NCBI RefSeq assembly: GCF_000264995.1 | Contig: NW_006767454.1 | Location: 260,393-324,392 of the forward strand | Length of the DNA stretch: 64,000 nt | Source: Punctularia strigosozonata HHB-11173 SS5 | Taxonomy: Eukaryota > Basidiomycota > Agaricomycetes > Corticiales > Punctulariaceae | Direction: 5' to 3' | Shown: piece after piece, positions 1-9,426 of the stretch | Layout of the letters: every line of letters starts with the position of its first letter | Position numbering within the stretch: position 1 is the first letter of the stretch | The notes under the pieces: model-generated | Databases searched by the model: none | The model's input: the letters and a program-made list of their open reading frames with translations, nothing else | Told to the model about the DNA's origin: nothing | Program-made: the position numbers and the translations under genes

Positions 1-99
1 AGATGCTAAATATGCTGTACATTTGGCCATATGGACGGCGGTGCGTTTGTTCAGTCTTTCTTGTACTGGATTTCCTGACATCATGTGTTGGTTCCGTAG

Positions 100-402
100 C
101 TGCATAAGGCATCTACCTTGATTGATTTAGTAATACCTTCATATTCCAAGCTGAAGTTTCAGAATCACACCATGCTTGTGCCTTTATTGAAGGATGTCAC
201 GTTCATTCAGTATTATAACCCGTCTGTTGATCGCTGGGTTACCCAGGATCCAGACACCATCTTCAAGTTTGAGGATGGTGCACGTACTGCTTTGTTACGC
301 ATTGTACCTGGAGATATCCGCACAGCAATCGTATCAAAGGAGGACTATGCTGCGTACGAGGGTGTGTTTGATTCATGTAGGTTAAGATACATCCGGGTCT
401 AA
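100..402 (+). CDS. 3' exon of an unrecognised protein, cut by the window edge
   Basis: An open frame follows a plausible splice acceptor (CCGTAG at 94-99) and ends at TAA 400-402. It begins LHKASTLIDLVIPSYSKL and looks like a compact globular segment containing TQDPDTIFKFEDG. No ATG precedes it in frame within the window and a TAG lies directly upstream at 97-99, so it must be an internal or last exon of a gene starting further left. I recognise no family. It could belong to the same gene as the coding stretch at 1140-2012, but I found no clean splice joining the two. Confidence 0.35.
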   Translation: MHKASTLIDLVIPSYSKLKFQNHTMLVPLLKDVTFIQYYNPSVDRWVTQDPDTIFKFEDGARTALLRIVPGDIRTAIVSKEDYAAYEGVFDSCRLRYIRV

Positions 403-403
403 C

Positions 404-715
404 ATGCAACACTCAGGTCTCGCCGATGCTGTTGATTCCATTTGTCCAGCTCGCAGAATGCGGCCACTGTCTCCATCGAGTGGCGATGTTCCTGCTCCCA
501 AACGCCATAAGCGCGTGCACTCATCGCCGGGTCTTCTCTCTCCGTTTTCCGTGTCACCGGTGTCAGAGTACGCGCTGGAGCTCCTAGGAGAAGCGCGGAT
601 CCCCCGGGACGGCGGTGGAGACGCTGTCGCACAAGGCAGGGAGGCAACTGAGTATATATACGAAGATACGAGGGGGAATACACATACCTGTTGCACAAGG
701 CAGGGAGGCAACTGA
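404..715 (+). CDS. Possible exon or small ORF rich in S/P with basic patch
   Basis: An open frame starts with ATG at 404, two bases after the previous stop. It contains a serine/proline-rich stretch with a basic patch (PAPKRHKRVHSSPG) that resembles a nuclear localisation signal. The 3' part overlaps a short direct repeat, and the frame ends inside low-information sequence. The patch gives it some coding character, but neither the exon boundaries nor the connection to its neighbours can be settled from sequence alone. It may equally be 3' untranslated sequence. Confidence 0.2.
   Translation: MQHSGLADAVDSICPARRMRPLSPSSGDVPAPKRHKRVHSSPGLLSPFSVSPVSEYALELLGEARIPRDGGGDAVAQGREATEYIYEDTRGNTHTCCTRQGGN
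628..715. repeat. Short direct repeat, 2 x 25 bp
   Basis: A 25-bp unit containing GCACAAGGCAGGGAGGCAAC occurs at 628-652 and again at 691-715, 63 bp apart, with one mismatch. The spacer holds a TATATATA run at about 653-660. No gene is clearly tied to it. Confidence 0.7.
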
Positions 716-946
716 GAGAACAAGTCTGGGTTGCTCCCTGGTGCGACAGGCGACTATATAGTAGATGAGTAATCCATCAACGCAACGAAAGATGGTCCAA
801 TGAGAGAAGGGGAGGGTCCTCGGGTGCCCGACACGTGACCGGTGGACCGGCCTAGGAAGGCCGCGCGAGTGCGGAGGCCCTAGGAGCGCCGAGCGACGGA
901 ACGAAATAGGGGAGATGCCAAAAGGAGGGCGCGGGAAGCCTAGGAG

Positions 947-1034
947 GGCGTGGGAGAGCGCGACCGAATAGGGAGACGGAAGTATTAGGGGGCGTGGGAG
1001 AGCGCGACCGAATAGGGAGACGGAAGTATTAGGG
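947..1034. repeat. Perfect 44-bp tandem duplication
   Basis: The 44-bp segment at 947-990 is repeated exactly at 991-1034. It is purine-rich and contains GCGACCGAATAGGGAGACGG. The identity of the two copies points to a recent slippage or duplication event. It lies in a noncoding-looking stretch (about 720-1139) between two coding segments. Confidence 0.85.
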
Positions 1035-1139
1035 GAAATGAACGAAATGGGACAGAAGCGGAAGCAGAAAAAGAGAACAATGAGACATGAGGCGAGTGTG
1101 GGAGCCGTGCCCTGACAACCGGCTTCAACTCGGACTCAC

Positions 1140-2012
1140 AGACCAGATTCTTTCTGGAGCTCAGACCCTGTCACGGATACACTGTCATCCCCACCCGTTT
1201 CTGATTGTTCCGAACTCGATGCGTTAGTCGGAGCTGCTCCTTGCTTATCACGGATTCCAGTTGTGTCCGGCTCATCGGTAGCAGCTCGCGCTCAGCCTCC
1301 GAACCGGATCCATACCCCAAGGCAGTCAAATCACGCACATACTAGGTCTATGTCACGCTCGCACATGCACAAGGATATCCCTCTCTTTCCCTCAGGGTAC
1401 ACATTTGATTCCATTTGGGATGGGATGTGTAATGTAGCCTTCGCCGAGCGGGTAAAAGGGGTCGGGAAGCAAAACCGTGCAGAGGCTATGCAGAAACAGT
1501 GGCCAGGTCATGTATGGAGTGGCAGAGGACACTCCTCGTATCAGCGGGTTCGGCGCCAACTTCGTCAAGGCGACGAGCACATGTGGGCAGGTTTTCGAAG
1601 CTCCAGTCGATTGTTTGCAGACTACCAGGTGCAATTGAAGAAAGCCGGTCGTGATCACGATGAATCACCGCAAGTCTCGCTTCCATGGGAGGCTGACTTT
1701 GGCGAATCTTCCTCATCCCCTGCACCCAGCACACCAAGGGCTGCAGATCCTTCACTGCAGCCATACCTTATGCCTCCGCTAATGGTCCAAGAGTTGGGTG
1801 GAGCCATTGAACTATATGTATCTTCCCCTATTCCCATCATACCTGGTAATGCGCCTGCAGGACTTGACGACTTCAGCTTTGATCTTGGCGCCTCCGGAGA
1901 AAATAACAACTTCAGCTTACTATCTAGCACAGACTTTGATCCTATGGATCCTATGGCACTGTTACAGGAGTTTATTGACTGGGACCCAAATACGGATCCC
2001 ACAAATCACTAA
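1140..2012 (+). CDS. Hypothetical protein, 3' exon with acidic C-terminus
   Basis: A continuous open frame runs from about 1140, just after a possible acceptor (CACAG), to TAA 2010-2012. No suitable ATG starts it, so it is probably the last exon of a longer gene. The N-terminal part is Ser/Pro-rich, the middle (about 1390-1620) looks globular, with WDGMCNVAFAERVKG and HVWSGRGHSSYQRV, and the tail is acidic and hydrophobic (FDPMDPMALLQEFIDWDPN). The tail resembles an acidic transactivation segment in composition only. I do not recognise the family and assign no function. Confidence 0.45.
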   Translation, partial: RPDSFWSSDPVTDTLSSPPVSDCSELDALVGAAPCLSRIPVVSGSSVAARAQPPNRIHTPRQSNHAHTRSMSRSHMHKDIPLFPSGYTFDSIWDGMCNVAFAERVKGVGKQNRAEAMQKQWPGHVWSGRGHSSYQRVRRQLRQGDEHMWAGFRSSSRLFADYQVQLKKAGRDHDESPQVSLPWEADFGESSSSPAPSTPRAADPSLQPYLMPPLMVQELGGAIELYVSSPIPIIPGNAPAGLDDFSFDLGASGENNNFSLLSSTDFDPMDPMALLQEFIDWDPNTDPTNH

Positions 2013-2097
2013 TATACTTAGAATCGGCATCTCATTAATGACTCGGCACACTACATGTACAGTTAATCTATGAAACAAATTATCATAATCCTTATTT

Positions 2098-3975
2098 CTA
2101 CCCCGAACTTGAGATCATACTTATTGGTGACAGTGTCAGCGGTGGAGTGAATGCGTTGGACGTGCTGCTGGTGCCCATCGGGGTCGACGTGGCTGAAGGG
2201 AGGCCGTTGGAGTACGGCGGCGGCGCGGCGGATGTAGCGGCTGGCCAAAAGGCCTGCGCATACATTGACGTCGACGAGCAACTCGACTGATTGAGCCTCG
2301 CAACGCAGCCTTCAGGCACAGAGGGCAGCGACAGAGAGGGCAAGATAGCTGCACGTCCAAGAGATCGTCCGATGTTCGGCAAGGAGCAGACATTGGGATT
2401 CGGGGGTGCAAGCACGACAGAGTCGATGGCCTCCGTGACGGAGGGCACCGCGTTATCCCTACCCGCCCTCGCGAACAAGTTGCTCTCGCTGCGGCATCTG
2501 CCAACCGCGCGTTTGCCCAACACGGACGCGTTGACGCCGCCCGGAAGTTTACCGACCCATAAGCGCCACTTGAGAGCGCTGCCAAGGGCGCGCTCGCATC
2601 TGCCAATCTCGCGGGGGGGAAGGCCGGCAAGGCGGGCCCATGCCTTGTTCGAGTAGGTCCTGTCCAGGGCGAATTTGGAGGCGAGGATGAGCGCGGCTAG
2701 GAAGGTGCGGCGCGGGCAGAGGAGGGTGCTCGGGAGCGGGGGGAGAGGCGGGAGCATCGTCTGGGACGCAGACGTCGAAGAGGTCGAGAACGCGTCGACG
2801 TTGCTTGGTTTGGCGAGGGTGAACGGTTCGGCACTGAAGCTGGCGGCACGTGCTGGACCCGCGGGGCGTTCGTCGTCCGCGATGCGGATGGTATCGCACC
2901 CTTCGGATCGCGGTGTGCACATCTGTAGCTGGACAACGTAACATTCGGTCTTGCCGTCGCCGCTGATTGCGGTCTTCTGCGCCTTGTTGACATCGTCCAC
3001 GTTGATCTGCTCGTTGTCGGTCAGTATCTCGACAGTGATGCGTCCCTCCATCGGCGTCGCGTCAGCGTCGCCTAGGCCGGCCTTCTCGCGTGCGACGAGT
3101 TCCGGAATCTTGGGTCGCACGGCGGTGATGCAGCACAATGCAGTCTGGAGGACAGTCGCGGAGGTCTTTGAGCGGCGGAGAACCTAGAGGACAAATTGTC
3201 GGAGAGGGACAAGGGGCGCGGTGGAGCTGCCGGTCCCGACGGGTGTCGGTGTTGCGGAGGCGGAGGGGGGATTCGGTGGTGCGACGTGCAGCTGGTAGGC
3301 CGGCGACCGCGTATGGGGCGAAATCGGGGACGACAGCTGCATGTTCAGATTCCGAGGTCGAAGGGAGGGACCAGCAGCAGCTGGTGTCGATGGCGCGTCA
3401 GCCGCGCGAGCGTGTCCAGACGTCTTGAATACCGCGGGTATATCGTCTTTGGGCCATATGTCCGCGAGGGACTCGACGGCTTGGTCTGAAAGAAGCAGAC
3501 AACAAGGCTAATTAGCAAGCTTGAACGTGCGAAAGGAATGAAAATATGAACGATGATGTAGGCAGGCATGGGGGGTCGAGCGAAGAAGCACCCTGGCGAG
3601 CAGTGCCACCCACGCCGTTTGAAAAAGGGCAAAAAGGTTCAACGACTCACCGACTAGTCCGTTGACGAGGCGCACGCGGTGGATTTCGCGGAGTTGGGCG
3701 TGGACATCGCGCGGTTGAGGTTGTTGAGGGGTGGGATTTCGTGGGTCACAGAGGGAGGAAATTGGTTTCGTTGTAATTGGGGATGAGGGAGATACTGTTA
3801 CACATGATGCAGGCGTGTTTAGGAATTGTTGAGGGTGAGTGTGAGGGGTGGATCGAGCGGAAGACGATAACTGAGCTGCGTAGGGTTGCCAACGCGCCCG
3901 GGAGCGAGTGGCTCCCGGGCCGCAGTGGGCGAGTGACTGTGAGATGGCATGCATATCGTTTGAGGGGTGGTGCAT
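2098..3975 (-). pseudogene. Pho85/PCL-type cyclin with an in-frame stop codon
   Basis: This would be a regulatory subunit of a Pho85-like cyclin-dependent kinase. A first exon (3975 to about 3653, ending RLVNGLV) joins across a GTGAGT...TTTCAG intron to an exon starting at 3485 (QAVESLADIWPKDDIPAVF), giving the usual N-terminal cyclin helix. The cyclin core follows: PLRQFVL, then VLRRSKTS..LQTAL, then RRTFLAALILASKF and NKAWARLAGLPPREI, which are typical of the PHO80/PCL cyclin fold. Between FVL and VLRRS, where the family normally has a glutamate, the codon is TAG (3186-3184). The frame is otherwise open from 3485 to the stop at 2098. A nonsense mutation (GAG to TAG) or a base error explains this best. 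TAG serving as an intron acceptor is possible but would remove the conserved FVL motif. Confidence 0.6.
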
Positions 3976-4429
3976 AGAGAGACTAGGCGAGAAGTAGTAG
4001 AGACTAGAGTATACGCGGGCGGAGTAGTCGGATTATTCAGATGGTAGCATTGGCGACGACGGTGGGGGTGGACTTGATAAGGGTGACAAAACCAGACTCT
4101 ATGAGGACTGTGTGGGGCTTGAGGGCGGCGATGAGGGCGATCGGACTGGGCATGCGGGTGATGTGTTGTGAGCACATCTTGACTCAGTGGAAGGTGGGCG
4201 GATCTGCTCCGGGTCGGGGACCTGGAGGGAACCGCTAAAGGGGTCCTTTTTGTGACCGCGAAGGAGGAGTGGGAACGCTGTCGACTAGATCAATAAGCTG
4301 GTAGAGGCTGCGAGGACGTGCCCATGCCCCGAGCATCATACCTCTGTATAGCCTACTCCTGGGGGCCTACGCAATGCGCCATCGCCGTACGTCTATGCCG
4401 TGCCTATTGCCGTACATCTGTGCCATGCG

Positions 4430-4765
4430 CAATCGCCGGGGCACGTCGGATGATGAGGGCCCAGCGCGCGTTGGATGGCGATGGCCCGGGGCACGTTGAA
4501 TGACGACGGCCCATGGCGCGTTGGATGCCCGGGACACGTTGGATGGCACTGGCCCGGGGTGCATTGGATGGTGAGGGCCGGGGGTTATGTTGGAAAGCGA
4601 GGGTTTGACCTTGGACATTACTGAGGTTACGGCGTGCGCGAGGTTGGGCGCATCCACGTGTGCGGGGTTGAGCGCGTCGCCATGAGCGTGTTGGGCTTGC
4701 ACGGCGTTGAGCGAGTTGGCGTGCATGGATTTGAGTGTGTCGGCATGCGCGGCTGCACCCAAACG
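4430..4765. repeat. Degenerate GC-rich short repeats
   Basis: From about 4430 to 4600 a loosely conserved unit of about 30-40 bp recurs, built on CGTTGGATG and GGCCCGGGGCAC. From about 4625 to 4765 a second unit built on GCGTTGAGCG and GTTGGGC recurs. Several frames stay open through this because of composition, giving false low-complexity ORFs. The rest of 4240-5372 holds no gene I can support. A TATAAATA at about 4827 could belong to an unseen transcript. Confidence 0.45.
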
Positions 4766-5372
4766 GGGTCACATGTGCATAATGACCGCGTTGTGGACGC
4801 GTCGCATTGACACGTCCAGTGAGCATATAAATACAGTACCGACTGCACACCCAACGGTATCCTCTCCCCTTTTTTCACGCAGACGTGCCCGAGGGTGGAC
4901 GGTGGATTCCCTGAAAGCCCAAGGTTGCCTCCGTCTCGCACCCGCACCTACTGACTCCGGACATGTCCAATTATATTTCAATTATATTCACTTGACTTAG
5001 ACAGAACTGTGTGCATTTGCCGGTATCTCTTCGCCGTGTGTACCCCATGTTGCCATACGTGCACGTTGCACTGTGGGCGGTTTGACCGCCTACGGCGCAA
5101 GCATACCACAGCCATGGAACACCTGCAGTATGGGATGTAATGCCTGCGGTGTTGGCGGATGTGCATCACAGACGGGTGTGATTCTGTTACCTTTGAGTCC
5201 GCTTGCACGTACCACTTACCTGTTGTATGCAACACCTTCAGCATTGATATCAAGATATCAATGCATGCACAAGTAATGTGTGATGTACCGTGACGCGGGT
5301 CCGCACACTGTGCGAGAGCATATATCGCATTTGATGATCGCTATTCTAGTACATAGTTATGATAGTCATATA

Positions 5373-7599
5373 CTAGGATAACAATACTTGCCGGTCTATA
5401 TGATGAGGATTGGCGTTTCGACCCACTAGCTCATGCACTACTAACCGGTTGTGGTGTTTTATCATCTCATCCAAGAAAAAATCGTAGCGGTCATCTCGCA
5501 TCTCCCTTACCATAGCAGCAAATCCGTCAAACCATGCATTCGTCATCTCTGCTGCAGATGAGTTGAATCTCCACTTTGTTCCTACTATAAGATCCGGAAA
5601 TTGCGCCGCATTGCAATAGCGGCCACAGAACTCATCCGACTCCTTGTGCTTGGACTTCATGTGAAATACGTCGACAGGGAGGGCACACCGGTCAAAATGA
5701 TGGTCTTGGGCCGTCATAAGACGCTTCTTCAGCAGACAGGCGGTATCGTAGAATATCACTTGAGGTACCGAACGCTCGGTAGGGAACGTCGCATGTAGGA
5801 ATTGCTTGATGTATGTATGTTAGTTATCTGCGGCATCCGTGTCTGACGCAGATAGGGCTTACCCGAACACCATCGATTCCTTCAGAGCCAAAGAATGTTG
5901 CCCGCGAGAGGATAACACCGCATGTAGCAACACAGAGTTGCTCGTTGTGTGTCCGACGACGACCAAACCTTGCTTTTGGGATGGTATTTCCAGCTTCATC
6001 TTTCTCAGAACAGTCCTGAGCGCCGCCGTCAGGTTGAATGTCCATGATAACATCGGCGCGGGATAACAGATCATCTGTAGAAACAGACCCGATGGCCTGC
6101 AAGCGCTTCCGTAGCTGAAACATGGCACTGCGTCGCTCATCTCCTGCACTCTCCAGGGCACGATGCTGTGAGATTGCACAAGTCTTGAAAGGTTCCTCGC
6201 ACGACGCCGTGCAGCCCACAACTGCGCATATCTTGCTTTGCGAGTCATGTACTAGGCAGAATCGAGCACGCTGAGTGACCAGAGGCTGCTTACAGTCATG
6301 GACACTGCAGCACGGGTGTCCTATCTGAACGCCATCGATGACAACCGCTCGCATGATATCTGAGAAGTTATTCTTGTGGGGAAATCACAAGGACATAAAA
6401 ACAAAGGCGTACGGTTTGGCTCCTTGAAATCCATGCAGAGTTTACAGACATGGTTCCATTCTTCCTGCCCAATACCCATCATCATCAAGTTGCGCACACG
6501 TAGTGCAGTGTTCAGGCGATCAGCCTGAGACACATCATTATCTACAATGAGCTGAGACTGATGCTCGAAATGGTGGTCCTTTAGCGAACACAGAAAGAAG
6601 GAATCCCAGACCAGCTCGCTCGTCATGGAGGGCCGGACAGGCCAGTCGTCTGGAAAGCAGCCAGAAGTGCGTGCACCATGTTCGAGTTTGTAAATGCGAG
6701 CGTTGTTCGTTGCGGACACCCTGATTCCCGATCAGCTTTGAGCGGTCAATTCCACAATGTTTTTTACATACCATGCACAGACCATAGAGTCCCTGAACCT
6801 CCGACACACTGATTGTTCGATGTAGACATGCGTGGCCACATGGATGAAAGGCGGAACTCCTCGGTGGTAGACGCGCACTTTTCGGTCAACAACATAATAT
6901 GTCGGATAATATCGTGTAAGGCAGCCTTTACCGATCATGTTAGAAAGGTCACGAACACAGTGCTGCCTGACGCTACTCACGAGGACACCTTGCAGAGTGT
7001 GACCAGGCCGGCAGGGCACCCCATTCCCGCGTAAAGACCACAACACGCATCGGAATCTCGCGAGCAAGCTCCATTTGTACCCTACAACGTACTTGACAGC
7101 GAGGGTCCAGGCATCCTCGCTCCCTCGGATAGAATTCGTATGCGCCTAAGGCATATGTTCATGGAACTTGAATGGAGCAGAAGAGCTGATAGATCACGAG
7201 GTACATACTGATCCCCAAATCCACGCCGTGGCGAAGGAATATATCAAGAAGGTCGCCCGCGATAGGCAACAGCTCATCGCTGTGAGAGCCACAGGCATCC
7301 GCACTTTCCCATATCTGATCGCGGAGTACGGACCAGCACCGTACAACCAAAGCTTCGCTGGCATGCAGAGCCCGGCATAAGAACTGCACGATCTCCGGCG
7401 GAAGGTGCAAAGGTGCTCCTGACCAAGATGCTGAACATGACCAAAGTAGGCGCGACTTGAGATGGGTCGTTAGGCGGATGAAGAGCACGAGAGACGAGAG
7501 TGAGAGTGTGCCCATCAATAGTGGATCGGTGGCGATCAGTGTTGTGAACTGGCTAAGTAGCATATTGCAAGCCAATATGCTGTTGTGCACACAGTGCAA
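5373..7599 (-). CDS. CxC5/CxC6 KDZ-transposase-associated protein
   Basis: This is a multi-exon gene of the Kyakuja-Dileera-Zisupton transposase-associated class common in mushrooms. From the N-terminus: a helical exon (7599 to about 7199, ending LLDIFLRHGVDLGI); the CxC5 cysteine-cluster region with CLDPRC, TRYYPTYYVVD, YHRGVPPFIHVATHVYIE and, after an intron, SATNNARIYKLEHG (about 7150-6420); the CxC6 cluster HPCCSVHDCKQPL...FCLVHDSQSKICAVVGC (6354-5840); and a transposase-core remnant, IFYDTACLLKK...LPVDVFHMKSKHKESDEFC...NSSAAEMTNAWF (5770-5373). Family members are thought to be transposase-derived. This one has only the C-terminal part of a KDZ core, so whether it is active or domesticated is unknown. 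No terminal inverted repeats were seen. Intron boundaries are approximate. Confidence 0.75.
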
Positions 7600-7639
7600 T
7601 TCAGCGTAGAAGTACGGCTGAGCACGGGGGGTAGAGAAA

Positions 7640-8900
7640 CAGCTCAGGGGTTACTAATTCGTAGCACGAGGTATATAACAGGGACGAAAGGGCGCGGTCG
7701 CCACGTGTTGTTGTTGAGAATGCAGGACACCGTGATGTAACCAGCCCGCAATCCGATCATGTCAGTGGGAACGTTGGAAGCTATTGTGCAAGAATCCGAC
7801 GAAGCAACACTGACAATGTGATATTGTGGGACAAGGTGCGTGATCAGACATCTGACGTACATCACTAGTATCAACGACGAGCTGGGACTGCTGGTCGAGA
7901 TGGTAATCCTTCCGCGAACGTAGGAGGAACAGGTTCAAGACGAGCTCGCTACTTGCAGTGGGTCGGGTAGGCTAGTTTTCCGAGAAGCGGCCGGAAGTGC
8001 GCGCACCGTGTTCAAGTCCGTAAATGCGAGTGTTGTCTGTTATGGACACTCTGATTCTTGTCAGCTTCGAACGGTACATCCGGCAAGGCACCGTGCGTAC
8101 CACGTACACACCATGAAGTCCCTGAGTCCCCGGCACATGTACGCCCGCTCCTCGCGTTCGCGCTCCTCCGTGTTGACCTTGGCCTCGAGCGGCGAGCCCT
8201 GCTTGAAGTAAAACTCGGACGGGAAGGGGTTGTGCAGCGTGCGCTGGATGCGCTGCTGGAAGGCATAGTAGGCGCGTTCGAATGTCGTCGGCGCTGCGTA
8301 AATATCACAACACGTGTCGAAATGTTGCCAGCAAGCTCCAATTATGAACTGTGATGTACTAAAAATGAGGGCAATGCATCCTCGCTCCCTAAGGTCACAT
8401 TATTACGGGCCTCCGGCACTGAGTAGATGTCAGAGCAAGCGAACAAGCCAACAGATGCTGATACATACCATTGCCCAACTCCAGATCACGTTTATGGTAC
8501 GAAGTCCGGCCGGAGACGCAAAGTGCGTTTGATCAAGACGTAGAATGCGACCAAAGTAAACGAGGCTTGAGTTAATCGTCAGGCGGATGAAGAGTTCAAA
8601 AGACGAGAGCGGAAGTTAGCGTTGGGCTGGTGGAGTAGCATAGCGTGGGCCGAGGTGCTGTCGCCCGTAGAGAAAAAAGGACAGCATTGTAAGGGCGTTG
8701 TGTGCAAGAAGCTGGGGGACACGATCTCGTAGGACATGCTATATACCAACGGCGAGAGGGCACGGTCGCCGTGCGTTGTTGTTGACAATGTCAGGACCGT
8801 GTGACATTGACAATGTGACCGACCCGCAGTGCGACAATGTCAGTGGAAAGGTTCTCGGCTATCCTGCAAGAATCTGACCAAGCTACATTGACAACGCGAC
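7640..8900 (-). pseudogene. Decayed second copy of the CxC5 N-terminal region
   Basis: This stretch repeats the 5' half of the neighbouring CxC5 gene in diverged form. About 7875-8055 aligns with 6541-6720 (the CxC5 SATNNARIY region), and 8570-8640 aligns with 7470-7530. The reading frame is broken in several places and there is no CxC6 or KDZ part, so it is a partial tandem duplicate that has decayed. An unrelated coding fragment is joined to it (separate entry). Confidence 0.6.
8145..8300 (-). pseudogene. Fragment resembling mitoribosomal protein L46 fused to CxC5 copy
   Basis: On the minus strand an open frame reads APTTFERAYYAFQQRIQR, then TLHNPFPSEFYFKQGSPLEA and EEREREERA. This resembles the N-terminal segment of the mitochondrial large-subunit protein L46 (yeast Mrpl17 family), recognised from its FERAYYA...NPFP.EFYFKQGSPLEAK pattern. 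Without a stop it continues into YMCRGLRDFMVCTW, the counterpart of SVCRRFRDSMVCAW in the intact CxC5 gene. The assignment to L46 is from memory of the family and needs a database search. Confidence 0.5.
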
Positions 8901-9426
8901 ATTGTTAAACAGGGCGCAGAATCAGACATTCTGGAATACGTGGACGAGAAGAAGAATCGACGAAGGTTCCTCGGGCATCCTGAGCGAGTGATTCAATGAA
9001 GGGCTGTGCGATTTCGGCCAAATTAGGACAAGCTGCACAGCCGCCACGAGCGAGTGGCCAAAGTTCATTGGGGTTACATATTGGTTACATACTTCGAGCT
9101 GCATCGACCCGAAATCCGCTCGACACCATTGATCAATGGAATTATGGACTATTCTGCTTAATTCCGAACTGCACTTCGCCCCGCCTCAATATCGAATGCA
9201 TTGCTTGACAGCAGAGCCTGACGTTCTGGACCGCCCGTTAACCTGTGCAGGTTTCCCGAAGCGTTGAGCGCTGAACAGCATTGCATAGTTCTTGAGACCG
9301 AAACTGGACCCATGTAGGCGCTTGTGCGTGCTATACACGTGTCTTCGGTTTGCTCAAGTACTCTGCCTTCGCCTCGTTCCTCTCGTTCCATCTTCTCCTC
9401 CCGTACATCTCAAGACACCAGCTCCA

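Noticed and set aside
1263-2012. Mating-type homeodomain or other transcription factor identity for the left-end gene
   Set aside because: No homeodomain, HMG or zinc-finger motif is visible. Only an acidic tail suggests regulation.
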